Shown here: positions 8,706-20,637 of the stretch, piece after piece
Position numbering within the stretch: the stretch's first letter is position 1
How the letters are laid out: each line of letters opens with the position of its first letter
From: Adiantum capillus-veneris
Taxonomy: Eukaryota > Streptophyta > Polypodiopsida > Polypodiales > Pteridaceae
Direction of reading: 5' to 3'
DNA: 64,000 nt
NCBI GenBank assembly: GCA_014529385.2
Contig: CM043963.1
Location: 2,112,001 to 2,176,000, forward strand
Notes under the pieces: model-generated
What the model saw: the letters and a program-made list of their open reading frames with translations, nothing else
Told to the model about the DNA's origin: nothing
Database searches by the model: none
Program-made: the position numbers and the translations under genes

Positions 8706-11700
8706 TGTAAGGTCTCTACTTTCAAATTTCACACAAGTTCTATTACGCATTTGAATTTTTTTTGAACCATCACTCATTATTTAAGATATTCGAGTTCAAA
8801 TTATGAATCGTAGGTTGAGAAAACCTAGAATTTAAAATTTACGCTACAAAATTCCGACATGTTTAGCTATATGAATCACTAACTAACTTATTGCAAGACT
8901 TATTTACTGATTGTAGAATTTTCTTTTACTACCGTAAAGTTAATATGAGACTATAAAGTTTAACTTAAAAATGTAAAGTAAATTATCATTAAGAAAATAA
9001 ATAAAATAATTATAAAGACAAAAGAATACACAGGGATGACAAATGAAGCCACATGGACTCACATAGGAGGGGACAAAGTGGGACACACTGTCACATGAAA
9101 AGGAGAGGCTAGTATTGACTAATCTTAATGAGGGGGGGTTGTGTGGCCTTATCTTCTGATGATAATGACAAAGTGGTCAAGCTGATGGGTACCACAACGG
9201 TACCAAAAACGCGGGTATATTTTTTGGAAAAAATATATATATATATATACTTTTTATAAAAAAATTAATTTTTTTTTTATTTGAGAAAAAAAGTTGGACG
9301 TTTTTTTTTCTACTATAAATAGAGCATCCATGCTCACACTTTAGACATAGAGATTTCCTCTATAGCTCTCACGAAGTGCTGCCACTTCTCTTAGAGAGAA
9401 GGCGTCCACAAACCACTAAGAGAGCAAAAACTCTAGTGGACTAATAAGGTGCGTATTAATTAAGCATTCACTTAACTTTAGGAATGATGTATGTGTGCTA
9501 TCTCTTATTCTAATCTCTCTAATAGATTAGTAAGATTCAATTAGCTATGTGTGTGTGTGTGTGCTATCTCTTACTCTAATCTCTCTAATAGATTAGTAAG
9601 ATTCAATTAGTTTTAAGAAGGATATGTTTGTGTGTGCTATCTCTTACTCTAATCTCTCTAATAGATTAGTAAAATTCAATTAGTTTTAAGAAGGATATGT
9701 GTGTGTGTGCTATCTCTTACTCTAATCTCTCTAATAGATTAGTAAGATTCAATTAGCTATGTGTGTGTGTGTGCTATCTCCTACTCTAATCTCTCTAATA
9801 GATTAGTAAGATTCAATTAGCTATGTGTGTGTGCGTGCTATCTCTTACTCTAATTTCTCTAATAAATTAGTAAGATTCAATTGGTTTTAAGAAGGATATG
9901 TGTGCGTGTGTGCTATCTCTTACTCTAATCTCTCTAATAGATTAGTGAGATTCAATTAGCTTTAGAAAAGTATGTGTGTGTGTTATCTTTTACTCTAATC
10001 TTCTAATGGATTAGTAAGATTCAATTAACTTTAGAAAAGATGTGTGCGTATGTTTTCTCTTACTTTAATCTCTCTAAGTATACCTACTCTCTCTAGTTAG
10101 TACATCTTCACTATTAACTTATGCATAGTTAATTGAAAGTTAATACATAAGAAAACTCATCTTATTCTTATTATACATGATGACATTCTCATTCACCAAT
10201 TTTATTGTCAATTAGATTAAGTAGAATTTTGAATAATACTAAAAATTGATTTAGTTGACGTATAGAAATGAAAGTTAGAATTTGATTAGAAATGTCATGC
10301 ATAAAAGTAATGCAGTCCTAAACTTTCACTCGTAGTTTACACACTTAACTTTTGATAAATTACGATTAGCAAATATTTGATGTATAGAAATTAGATGTAG
10401 AAAAACAACACTAAGTGTGAATCCGAGTTGATGAGGGTTCAAATTACAGACTCTCTTTGGAAACAAGGAGACTACTAGGGAAATTGACCAATTTAAAGTT
10501 CTAAGTGTATAACATAAGTGTAGTACAAAACAAAATGGCCCCAAAACGTGCTCGAACCCAAGGCGCTAATGATCATGAAGCCGGTACAAGTAACGGTGGA
10601 ACTCCTGCGGAACATGCTATGTCTCCACCAATCTAACCAATCGGAGCTATGGTACAGGTTATTATTGCAGTTTCAAGTTATTCATCATTGCATATGCGAG
10701 ACCATAGGAATATATTATTTACCTTATGAAAGAAAACATGGAACGAAACCACGGGGCTTAACCCCAAGAAACTCGGCATATGTTTGACAAGTAGGAAAGA
10801 ATGTCTGGTTAAACTGGTTTCTATAGGAAAGAATGTTTGACCAAAACCTTCGGTATGGTTTCTCTCAAGTCTCTCTACTTATTAGCGCTGGTATTATGTG
10901 GCAGTTTTCGAGGCATGAGACGACACCCAAGATGGCACCGCTGATGTTGTGGTGGGAGTACACCCAGATTAGCCCAGCTGGATACTGCAGTTTTGTTTTA
11001 CCGTGGCGTGAGGATGACGCCCAGATTGGCACCATTGTTGCTGTGATGGGAGTACGTCCAGATTAGCACAATGAGTACTTGTCGAGCGGTATTGGATGCT
11101 TATGAGGACAAGGGTTTTTATAAATAATGTATATACCGATCGGACATAATAGCGCCAGTAGAGATTCTTGAGTGAACCTAATCCAAGGGTTGTTGGTTTA
11201 AAATTGGACGACTTCTTGTTTGACTATTGTTTGTAATATTGTTTGAAGGGCTATTTTAACGAGCCAGTATCATAAATAAAGTAAAGGAACATGTATATTT
11301 GAACAGTGTGGTAGTAATTAGATAACAAAATAAGGGTGAGTGTGGTGTGGAAAGTGGGAGAATGATACCCCGACGGTATCATTCTATGGACGGGTGGACC
11401 TGATGAGTCAAGTAATTTTCCAACGCTAGATATTAATTTTTTAAGTCATAAATCTTAAAAGAGACAAACCCTGGCGGTTGTGCGTTGAAAACATGGAGAA
11501 AAAAGCGCACAGGTTGATCACTCTAAGATTTATACTATTATGTATAATTGATTATAGATAGTTTTTAGATAGGGTTATGGTGGTCACGCTCCGCCATAGC
11601 GAGATAGGACCAATCGTTCACTAACGGTTCATGCCGGTGGCTACGTAGTAGCTAAGGCAATGTCCGTTGGTTTTTCTTTTTCAGGATTGGGGACCTATCA

Positions 11701-11741
11701 AAGGTACTCCGCTCCTCTCAAAAAGGGGCAAGGACCTCACA
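8706..11741 (+). repeat. 3' LTR of R1
   Basis: 3,036 bp, aligned with 508-3607. The TATA box is at 9314-9321. The minisatellite at about 9479-10075 has about eight hairpin units, two fewer than the 5' LTR. The copy of the short gag-exon ORF starts at 10535 but is stopped by TAA at about 10631-10633, and its donor reads GTTATT instead of GTTAGT. Near the end (11671-11684) it keeps a pyrimidine tract ending in CAG that the 5' LTR has lost. Confidence 0.95.
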
Positions 11742-11746
11742 GCTCG

Positions 11747-13110
11747 GGAGCAGGTGTGTAGAATTCTGTGATTTTTTTCTTTCCCCGATCGTCGATTTGT
11801 TTTAGAGCTACGGGATTGAGTTCACATGGGTCAGGTGATAGGTAAGAACACAATCTACATTTTGGCACCCAGATTTGATCATTTCCTTGATAGTAGCCTT
11901 GGGCTTCCAATAGTCGTTTAGGAATCCAGCGCCACATTTTCTTACATTTCTTGGAGAGAGTGGAACGTTTCTTTCAAGGCTTCTGTTTTTTAGCACTAGC
12001 TATGGTCGCTAAAGAAGCTTTAGGGACCCACTTGTATGTTTTCTTCGTTATATTAGGATGAGTCTTCTCACAAGATATATGCATTGCCTCTAGCATATTT
12101 AAGGGTACGGGCATTTCATCCCCCTCAGGTGTTACCCATGTTGTCCCCCTATTCCTCCAAGTGTCTATGATTGCTGCTAGGTGGACCCAATCCACATTGT
12201 CTGATTCCGTCATACCCGGTAACACATCCATGTAAGGAGAATCTTGGCCAATGTCTGTATCCTTCTTACAAGTGTAACAATATTGTAGTGGGGCCGAGTG
12301 AACTGTGGTGTCAGATCTATGATCAATTATAAACATATTTCCTAGAGGATGTGCTCGACCAGTTACAAGATCCACTCGAATGACAGAATCTTGGAACTGC
12401 AAGTAGACATGGTTTTTAGACCAGTCATGCACCATTTTTGCTTCCCTCATGAAAGGACGTCCTAAGATCATCTCCGATGCCATAGTGTGTTTGGAGAAAT
12501 CCATAACAATGAAGGTAATCCTTATTTTATGTCCAAAGACCTTGATTTTGAGATCTTCTAGCATCCCAATAGGTTTAACAATGGACCCATTGGCCATCTT
12601 CACTACTATGGTTGTGGTCGCAAGGTGCGGTCTTCCCATAGTTTCCCAGCAATTTTTAGTCACAATGCTAACCTGAGCGCCACCGTCAAGGATTCCCATC
12701 ACAGTTAATCCCTTAGTAGTGATTGGTATGGTTGCATTGGATTCATCACCCTCAAAGTATTGTCCCAACTTGTTAACAGGTATTTCTATAACAAGGTTCT
12801 CATCTAGGTTGGGTTGTGGATCTAAGTGTTCCTCCTCTATTGGCATCTCTCCAGCTCCATCCATCTGTGCAAATTGTGGTAGCCCAAACTTTAGTTCTCC
12901 ATTTAGGAAGGCTCGAAGAGCTGAGACTAGCTCAGGGTCTTTATATAGTTTGGACATGATGGTGGTTCTAACTTCTGAAGACATGAAATCCATCAATTTG
13001 GCAATGTTTAGCGGCACCCCTTGGACTTCAGTCCCTTGACGTGGGGAAGATGGGATCTCCATTTCTTCGATAGGATCAAGTAGTCCCTCTGTAAACATTC
13101 TTTCCATCAA
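11747..13110 (-). pseudogene. R2 protease and C-terminal region
   Basis: Continues R2 after the R1 insertion. The largest frame (11974-13110) matches the R4 polyprotein. It has a retropepsin with Gly-Ile-Leu-Asp-Gly-Gly-Ala at about 12680-12700 (Asp-Gly-Gly instead of Asp-Ser/Thr-Gly), then Met-Ile-Leu-Gly-Arg-Pro-Phe-Met near 12460, where R4 has a stop for the Arg. A Cys-Tyr-Thr-Cys segment, a Pro-Gly-Met-Thr-Glu-Ser block and a Lys-rich tail follow. A stop after Lys-Gln-Lys-Pro near 11976 breaks the frame; matching sequence then resumes and runs to 11747. No RT follows on this strand. Confidence 0.8.
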
Positions 13111-13149
13111 GAAGTGAGTACGCCCACTTTCCCATGACTTTAAGTCACT

Positions 13150-14493
13150 TTATTCTTGGATGACACTAGGTATGGCTAAGGGTCTATGGACTTGGTGAGT
13201 TTGTTGTTGCGTAGGGAACACGGCTTCTATAATCTGGATCTTCCTAGGTGCTGGTTCTAGATCCCTTTGGGTATCTTCTACCAAACTCCTTAATTGCTTG
13301 ACTCGCTCAGTCTCCTCTGTAGGGTTTGGGTAAGTTCCTATCTTCTTTTTGGATCCTAGCCATTGTGGCTCATGAAGATCTTCCTTGTTGGTTTCTATGT
13401 TAGTGGTCATTTTGGTCTCCATGGTTTCACTTGAATCAGAATCTTCTTCACCGTCGTTCATATATATGGGGTCATCACCAGTCCCTATGTTGGTCTTTGA
13501 ACTGGGGTTTGACTTCGTTGCTTTTTGCGATCTCTTGATGCCGTGTCTCTTCTCTCAAGAATATAATTTTGTTTTTGGAGCATCGATCGTGTGAGTACGT
13601 TTACTGGTACCACAAGTGTACTTTGTGATGGCTCCTCGGTAACTTCAATCAAGTTTAATGGCGTGATCTTCGGTGCATTTGGATTATTTGGACATTGGGA
13701 AATCAAATGATCTATGCCACATTGATTACACATGAGTATCGGCATTGTAGACGTGCTCGCTTGATTGGTTTGCATTAGTGTGGCGTTCTTTTATAGCCTA
13801 ATAGGACACTCGGCTACACGATGTGGACCTCCACACTCATAGCATTGAAGAGGTGATCTCTTAGCAGTGTAAATGATATTTTGGCCTCTTTCCACAAGAG
13901 CAGCTACTTGATATACAGGTTTGACTTGTCCCCAATAGTCCTCCATGTAGTATTGTGGACTTTCTTCAAGCACATCCATCCCATAGGCGATATTAGGATC
14001 TATATCTTCCTCACAGCCTTCCAAACAATAAATAGATGACTCACAACCCACTTGATTCACAGAAGTGATTCTCGGATGTGGTGGTTGCGGTCCTAGCACT
14101 GGAGGTGGTAAGGGTGCTATTTGAACAACATTTTGGGCCCTAGGGACCATGTGTTGTGCTGTTTGTTCAAGAGGTGGTGTCGGCATCAATGCAAGCACTC
14201 AAGGTGTGTCTATCCATGCTAAGGTTGGTCTATTGGCCATCGCGCGCTTAAATACTATGCAATCCTTAGCTTGATGACCATACCTCCCACAGGCATTGCA
14301 GTTCCCATTGAATTTTACTCTTAAAGTAGGGCATTCACTGGTACTATGCGGTCCATAGCATACTGAGCACCATTGTTTCTCCCTTCTTGGATACATATGA
14401 TTGTTTTGCGGAGCACGATTGTCTCTAAGACTCTCTTGAATAGCCTTGGTGAGATCTGCTAAAGTCATCTCAGATATCTTTGGCGATGCAAAG
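13150..14493 (-). pseudogene. R2 gag zinc-knuckle region, truncated
   Basis: Minus-strand frames (13150-13461, 13485-13775, 13791-14198, 14199-14468) are collinear with R4 gag. Four Cys-His boxes are visible: Cys-Ser-Val-Cys...His...Cys and Cys-Asn-Ala-Cys-Gly-Arg-Tyr-Gly-His...Cys (14199-14468), Cys-Tyr-Glu-Cys-Gly-Gly-Pro-His...Cys (just after 13800) and Cys-Asn-Gln-Cys-Gly-Ile-Asp-His...Cys (about 13700-13745). Only the second has classical spacing; the others have one residue fewer before His. Similarity to R4 stops near 14493, where R3 begins. The gag core and 5' LTR of R2 are missing on the far side of R3, which implies later deletion or recombination. Confidence 0.8.
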
Positions 14494-15883
14494 TGTCGAA
14501 GTTGGTGACAATTGTCGGTTGGGTGAGGCCAGATAATTTTCCTTGTTTTTGGTCGTATTTATTGGCGGGTCCAGTAGTTCAAAAAGAAACAAGGGCTTGA
14601 CAAGTTGAAGTCAGGACAAGAGCTCTCATTGGTTTTTTGCGGCTCGGTCATCCGGCCTTTGGGCATCGAATTGCAGGGAGTGAAGTTGTAGGGAGAAACT
14701 TTTAAAAGTTTCTTTTGAACTACTTTATGAGCTTGAGGGCCTTCGGGGGGGGTGGGGGATTCAACAAGGGCCGCCATGTGTCAATGGATAGTCCCACAGC
14801 GGATTCAAAAGAGTCTTCCATGGGGTTTATATCTCGCATGGTGTGTAACCATTGGCATCACGAAGAGCCTTTGGAGCTCCTATCCGACGTGGCTATGGTT
14901 GTAGCCCTCCTGCGGGCGCTGTCGTTGGTGGATCTCATGGGGTAGTTGGTGGCCGTTTTGATGATGGGGGCGGCATTGTCCAATTGGCGGTTGTCGTCGC
15001 CAGTTAGTGATGGCACTTTGATCAATTGATGAATTAGCAAGCCACGTGGCGGTGTTGTTCTCGCACCCCTAAGGGAAAACCTAGGAAGATAAGGCACAAA
15101 TAGAGGGGCCTTTACATGCAAGAAGCCAAAGATAGTTGTGGGGACAAAAAATAGGAGGTCTATTTTTGGACAGTTTTAGGGACAACAATTTTGGAGATCT
15201 CTTTTGGAGTTGTCAAAGAAGAGAAAGCAGGTTGTGTTTTGGGAGAGCGGGTGTTGTTAAAGAAGAGGAAGAAGCAGGTTGTGTTCTTGTGGGTGGGAGA
15301 AGTCGAAGAAGAATAAGCAAGTACTATTTTGGAGGATGGGGCAAGCGTGAAGAAGGGGAGAAGGGAAGAGTCTCTCTAGAAATAAATGAATTCTCCCACT
15401 CTCTTGGAGGGAGAAAGGAACGAAAGAAGGAGTTTTTTATTAGCAAGCTTCTCGTTCGGGAAGCATCTAGCACGGGATTCAAGAGCAAAGGAACAGTTCA
15501 AGGTGGATGTTGTGCTTGGCAATTATGAGTTTCTTCCAACAGGTTTGGGATTTTTGAATAGGGGATTTCAAATCAGTAGGCATACGCATATGCAACCGAT
15601 TTGTATCAAGGGTGACAGATATTTGTTTAATGGAAACATCTTCTGATTTCCAACTCAATTAAGTGTTAATATATGTTCTAAGTTGGACTTTAGTCATTAA
15701 CTCTGTTCTGATTTGTGATATTCTCCTGCAATTCTCTTTAAGCATCTCTATATCGTCTTATTAACACTAAATCAGTCTTAACCACACTGGTTTTGTTCGG
15801 TTTGCATCTCGAATGCTTCTCCATCCTACAACCAGAAGCCCAACGCTTTTTTGGTCAACCCTAGAGAGACACGCACTCCAACA
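14494..15883 (+). repeat. 5' LTR of R3
   Basis: Aligns with 48744-50220 from TGTCGAAGTTGG to a CA end (CTCCAACA). A primer-binding site follows, supporting the right boundary. The left boundary is less certain: weak similarity to the other copy continues about ten bases further left (GATGCA before both), so this copy may be truncated rather than starting here. A TATA-like stretch (ACAAATAGAGG) lies near 15100. Confidence 0.75.
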
Positions 15884-15887
15884 AATT

Positions 15888-15904
15888 TGGTGAACCCAAC
15901 GTGG
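15888..15904 (+). other. Primer-binding site of R3
   Basis: TGGTGAACCCAACGTGG follows the LTR end after four bases. The TGG start and position fit a tRNA primer site. I do not assign the tRNA with certainty. The second copy of this LTR (to 50220) lacks these bases and runs directly into ACGTG, as if the site were deleted. Confidence 0.6.
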
Positions 15905-16099
15905 ATCGAGACTAGGGTAGACAGAAGCAGCGATGTTAGCAAGCCAAGATATTGGCATGCAATAGTTAATGCAACAATTTGTTGTACTTATGCATCAAAA
16001 GCATTTGCACCATCAACAAAAGATGACTCAATTTTCAAAATGATACATGGAGGCTTGGATTTGTGAAGCCAAACAAGCAGTGAGACAGATAAATTGGGG

Positions 16100-16870
16100 C
16101 GCTTGAAGGTCATGACATTTCTAAATTTTGCAAGTTTATGAGCAGGTTATGGAAGACAAGGGAGTAGAGGAGCATGCTATAGTGGACAATTTTGTACTTG
16201 TTGTCGTGCTTGAATTAAGTGTGGGGATTGAGTAACACATGGTGCTACGTGGGTAGCATTTAACCAAGCTCTCAAGGATGAATATTTTCTTGAGGATAAG
16301 GAGCGTGTTACAAAGAAGAGTTTTTTGAAGTGGGTGCAGCGACATAATAAGGAACTTTCTTCTCCTGAATTGTTAAGAGAATTTGAAAAGAGATTTTCCC
16401 AATTGTCTGCAACCGAACATGTTGCTCTTAATTTGGAGAAAGTAGAACTTTATGTGGGTGCTCCCGATCCAAAATTGCAAAAAAGCTTAATGTATCTCCT
16501 TGAGGATCCCACATGGGAGTTGGGGCTGAAATCAAATTGGAAAGAAGTGATTGAAGCCATCAATATGGTGGTGAAACGGAAAAAAAGATTGGATAAGTTG
16601 GTTGGGATGAATGCAGAGGTGGGAGAAAAGGAAGAAGAGGTTCTTGTGCCAATATAGGAGAAGATTTTGAAGCTAGAGGAGTTGTTCATGGATGAGCTTG
16701 TGAAGGGGATCCAAGAATTTAACATTAACATGAGAGCTGTGAAGCTTGAAGAGAAAGGTTAAACTTCCCGATCAAGAAAAAGTGGCCCACAAAGAGGAGG
16801 TGGGAGTCAAAACTGTATGTGGTGTGACAGTCTTGATCATCTCAGGAATGAGTGCAAGGAGTTTGGTAAA
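16100..16870 (+). pseudogene. R3 gag
   Basis: Broken into frames. The best segment (about 16322-16657) reads Lys-Trp-Val-Gln-Arg, then Leu-Leu-Arg-Glu-Phe-Glu-Lys-Arg-Phe and Val-Val-Lys-Arg-Lys, typical of a capsid-type gag helix region. A classical zinc knuckle Cys-Met-Trp-Cys-Asp-Ser-Leu-Asp-His-Leu-Arg-Asn-Glu-Cys lies at 16814-16855 in another frame. Stops and shifts before 16320 hide the start. It would form the R3 particle and bind RNA. Confidence 0.75.
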
Positions 16871-16895
16871 GCCAAGCGTAAAGATGTGGGTTTTT

Positions 16896-17027
16896 GGAAG
16901 GATGGCATGATACACTTGTGGGAAACAGGGTTGCCTCTAAAGGCCAAATATGGAAGAGGTGGAAGGATGGCATGATACACTTGTGGGAAACAGGGTTGCC
17001 TCTAAAGGCCAAATATGGAAGAGGTGG
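16896..17027. repeat. Perfect 65-bp tandem duplication in R3
   Basis: Two identical 65-bp units (16896-16960 and 16961-17025) lie just after the zinc knuckle. As 65 is not a multiple of three, the duplication shifts the frame between copies. The absence of differences shows it is recent compared with the decay of R3. Confidence 0.95.
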
Positions 17028-17728
17028 TATGAATAAAAGCATGGAAAAGATATTGCAGGAACACCATGCGAGTGTAGCTGAAACATTGACTTATGGTGTG
17101 CAGATTGAGAAGAAAGAGCAGGAAAAACCAATTGAAGGTTCTAGCAGGAATGGGACCTTTTGGCCATATGCTATGACAACAACCAAAAAGGGAAAAGTTA
17201 CGTATCAGCAGTTGTGTCAAGTGGGAAATTGTATTAGAAAGACTACTAGGTGGGAAGACCCTGTAGATTCCCTCTCAATATACATACATAGCTAAATCTC
17301 AAAACAACAAGGTTTTTGTAGAAGAAAAGAGAAAGAGGGAACAGGATCTGGCAGGAACTTCAAAGAGAATGACGAGATCAGAGGTACCAAACGGAAAGGA
17401 TTCTAGCTTAGGAGTGCCTCTTACCCTGCCCAACATCTCAATGGATGAGGCCGAGAAGGAGAAAAAGGTGGGAAAAGCATGAGGTCCTTCATATAAGCTG
17501 AGATCTGATATTGAACAGGCTACTGATGTGAGGAAGATACTTGAGGAACATATTCTAAATAGTAGGGTGGAGTTCATCCTAGGTGAGATCCTAGGTATTG
17601 CAAAGAGATAATTTCATGACAGTATTATTGATCTCGTGAAGAGGAAGTGCCAAACATTGTATGGGCCTAAAAACGACCCAACCAAGACACAGGGGGTGTA
17701 GAGCATTTATGAACAACTTGAAGCTATT
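17028..17728 (+). pseudogene. R3 gag-protease spacer
   Basis: Broken coding sequence between the zinc knuckle and protease, rich in Lys and Glu codons, with several stops (for example at 17293-17295 and 17698-17700). It is collinear with the frames on either side and is read as the low-complexity linker of the same polyprotein. No domain is recognised. Confidence 0.5.
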
Positions 17729-18307
17729 ATGGGTAGTGTTAATGAAGAAGAACTAGGTGAAGATGAATGGGGAAGCATAGTGGACAACAATGAGCTTCCA
17801 AGACAGGTAAAGAATGTCAAATTTCATGAGGATGAGTATGGAGAAGATGTACCTCGCAGCCATTTCACATGGAATCATTGGGCCAGGGTTACTACTGAAA
17901 CTTTGGTAAAGGTAGGTGATTCAAAAGAGCCGGTTGTTGCATTGGTAGATCATGGGTCAGAAGTAAGCCTTATGTCAAAGAGCTTGTTATTGAAAGGAAA
18001 CTGGCATGTTGATGTGGAACATGGGTGGCGTATTTAAACTACCAACACACAATTAGGGGATTTGTATGGTGCATGTCATAATGTTAAAATAACCATAGGA
18101 GATGTAAGCGATGAACAAATGTTTTTTGTACAAGATCACCCTACATATCCAATCATCTTAGGGCAGCCTTACATTACGGTGGTGAGAATGGAAACCAAGG
18201 TTTTGGATGATGGATCTGTGTATGCTAGAATAAGAATTCGTGATGGTAAGAAAGTAGTTCAATTTAATTTGTTAGTGTGGACCATGCCAGGAACATGGAT
18301 ACCTTAA
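17729..18307 (+). pseudogene. R3 protease (retropepsin)
   Basis: Frame 17729-18037 holds Ala-Leu-Val-Asp-His-Gly-Ser-Glu-Val-Ser-Leu-Met-Ser, a retropepsin active site with His in place of Ser/Thr. After a stop at 18035-18037 the next frame (18062-18307) gives Tyr-Pro-Ile-Ile-Leu-Gly-Gln-Pro-Tyr, the second conserved half, and Met-Glu-Thr-Lys-Val-Leu-Asp-Asp-Gly. It would process the R3 polyprotein. Confidence 0.8.
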
Positions 18308-18439
18308 GAGATCATCCATTGCCAAAGTTGACAAAAGAATTCAAAGAGAACAGAGGTTTTCAGGATTTTTTCCAAATGCCATTGTAAAGCGGAGCTGCAA
18401 TGATGCTTTGGAGGAGAAGTTCTTGCTGACAACACATGT

Positions 18440-18680
18440 TGTGCGCTCCTTGCCGCACTGTCGAAGCAAGGGACTTGCCAATACACCGTGTGCGAGCCAC
18501 AAACGGCTCCAAGCACACAACAAGCCTAAACTAGCAAGCTCAAGAGAACAAGGTGTGTCACTCACCGCTCTACGCTCGCCTTCGTGGTGGATTCCTCGCC
18601 GCGATGAAGAAGAAGCTGCAGTCGTGCCGCGCTCAACCGCTTCGCCGCCGTCGTGCCTTCGTAATGCTCAATCGCACACA

Positions 18681-18730
<50 letters not shown>

Positions 18731-19023
18731 AGGAGGTGAAGAAGAAGAAGATGGAGATGGAGCAAGAGCACTCTTCAATTGCACAAATGAGAGAATGAGT
18801 AAAAATTAGGTTTAGTTGGCTTTTATAGGAGCTCACCCCATTCACACTTGGGCGCCCATGCTTAACCAACTAATCCCTTGAATGTCCAAGTTAAAGTGCG
18901 CCTCTCATCGGCGATCACTCTACCTTTCCCTATTGGTCTGACAAGCCCGGTACCTGACTCTACCAAATACATAATACACGTCCGTCGTAGGTGATGGGTG
19001 TCCGTGAGCCACGAGGGTTAACA
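18440..19023 (-). repeat. 3' LTR of R4
   Basis: On the minus strand it starts TGTTAACCC and ends GAGCGCACA. It differs from the right copy by a handful of substitutions and by the length of a CT/CA microsatellite (18689-18730). A minus-strand TATAAAA is at 18831-18837, and in the right LTR at 27193-27199. The plus-strand open frames across the CT/CA run are low-complexity artefacts. Confidence 0.95.
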
Positions 19024-19036
19024 TGCCCCCCTTCCT
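19024..19036 (-). other. Polypurine tract of R4
   Basis: On the minus strand AGGAAGGGGGGCA lies directly against the TGTTAACCC start of the 3' LTR, as expected for the plus-strand DNA primer of the element. Confidence 0.85.
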
Positions 19037-20637
19037 GATGTAGATTCCGTCCTCGGAAGCTATTGAGTTGAAGCTGGTTCGTCGAGGTGGAAGAGCATTT
19101 GAGATGAATGTCCTGAGCCTTCTTCAGTCACTGCAAAATCAAACAACATTGGCACAGTAATTGCATTCCCTTAAAAAGCATATGCAGTTTTAGGTAGACA
19201 AATTGATTGGTAAAAGAATTTCAAACAATTTGTTAGCAATGAACATTAAATTGCAATGTAATCAAATGCATAAACAGATGTAAAGGCAAAAAATTAAACA
19301 AGTCTGGGGTCGCTAATTTGACGGTCGAAAAGCACTAGAGATCGAATATTAATACCATGGGTAAGCTTCTTAATTTTCTGTGGTCAATTAAGTTGTTTAA
19401 TCGCGAGAGCCAAGTATTCATGTTCGAGGGCTGACTAGAGGCTATATCTAGAAAACCTTGTAGTTAAGCTACCATAAAAGGAATTTCTCATGAAATCATC
19501 GCCTGTCTGATTACTTTTTCTTTGACCCCCCCCAAGTCTTTTCACATTGATTCAATTATGAAGTGGGTGCTTATTTTGTATGCCTTGGGTTTTTTGCTTT
19601 TCAAGGAAAAGCGCCCACGCTGGAAACCTCTAGGGCTCTAGTACCATAGGCAATACATGTGAGTGAAGTACCAAATCAAGCTGAGATTTCTCTTCCAGCT
19701 TAAAATTTTACATTGTGGCACTTTGATTTTTTGCTTGTTCATTTTCAGCATTTTAATTTTGTAACTTTGGGAGGTCATATAACACTGTTACCCTCCCCAG
19801 GCTCATCACATTAGTAAACTCCCTTTATAATACTTAAGCTAAAGGTCAATAGGGTTAAGCCCACTAGAAATCCCTAGTACATTCATACAATGCTGCCTAA
19901 ATCGGATTAAGAACCTAAGTAACCATTGCTTATTAGGAAGGCATTCCCCATGGTATTAAGAGAAGATCTCTAATACCTAGCTTGGTCAAACTAGCTTAGT
20001 CGGACTACTTGATTTTTACACCTAAACAAGTGATTATGACAAAACATTACATTGAATTAAATGTTTGATACTAAGCAAATGCACTGAATATTATGCTACC
20101 AATCACAATCAAAGCAGACAATCATAGATGCAAAAAGATAACGGCAATGCTAATGGACAAGAAACACCTGTTTGTGTTGATGGCCGCGCTTGATTTGAAG
20201 GTTCCATGAAGGTCCAAATCCTATCAATAGCAACACGCTCCTGTACACACTATGAAACACAAACAATACCTCTAGGAGGCACATCAGTGGGAAAAGAGAA
20301 CTTCGCTAATCACTCAACTCTAAAACAGAAACACTCTGTCGTACTAATCTTACTTACCCTCCATCACTCAAGTGATGAGGATCAAAGGTGTTTTATGGCA
20401 TAGGTTTCTGTTTCACTGTACCAGATGTGAATGTGTAGGTCTGAGTCAATGTTTTGACTTTTATTGTGCATACTCGTTTGCTAATTGCTCTTGCTCTTTA
20501 TTTTTATTTTTTTTGTGAGTATAAAGCTTTATATGTACATTCCCTAAGATTGGTGATTAAGAGGTCAGGGAAAAAGGTTGAGAGGGAAACAAGTGAATGA
20601 TGACTGTCAGCAAACACTCCCCCCTTCCTTGGGTAGA
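19037..20637 (-). other. R4 3' untranslated region with a second polypurine tract
   Basis: About 1.6 kb without a credible reading frame, between the end of the polyprotein and the terminal polypurine tract. At 20618-20630 the minus strand reads AAGGAAGGGGGGA followed by GTGTTTGCTG, closely like the terminal tract and LTR start. The same block is kept in R2 at 133-145. The rest is A/T-rich and I see nothing else in it. Confidence 0.7.

Larger units (their letters stand above)
508..11741 (+). mobile_element. R1, full-length chromovirus-type Ty3/gypsy element
   Basis: Both LTRs begin TGTAAGG and end CCTCACA. The element is flanked by a perfect 5-bp duplication GCTCG (503-507 and 11742-11746). 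Order: 5' LTR, primer-binding site complementary to initiator-Met tRNA, leader, gag, protease, RT, RNase H, integrase, chromodomain, polypurine tract, 3' LTR. This domain order and the terminal chromodomain place it among plant chromoviruses. The 3 kb LTRs recall the Del/Tekay group, which is an inference. The coding region carries several stops and changed catalytic residues, so the copy is not autonomous. The two LTRs differ mainly by minisatellite copy number and a few short indels. Confidence 0.95.

Noticed and set aside
18553-18869. Open frames on both strands with Ser-Leu or Arg-Glu repeats (also 26939-27241)
   Set aside because: They are translations of a CT/CA microsatellite in the R4 LTRs and are not kept in length between the two copies.
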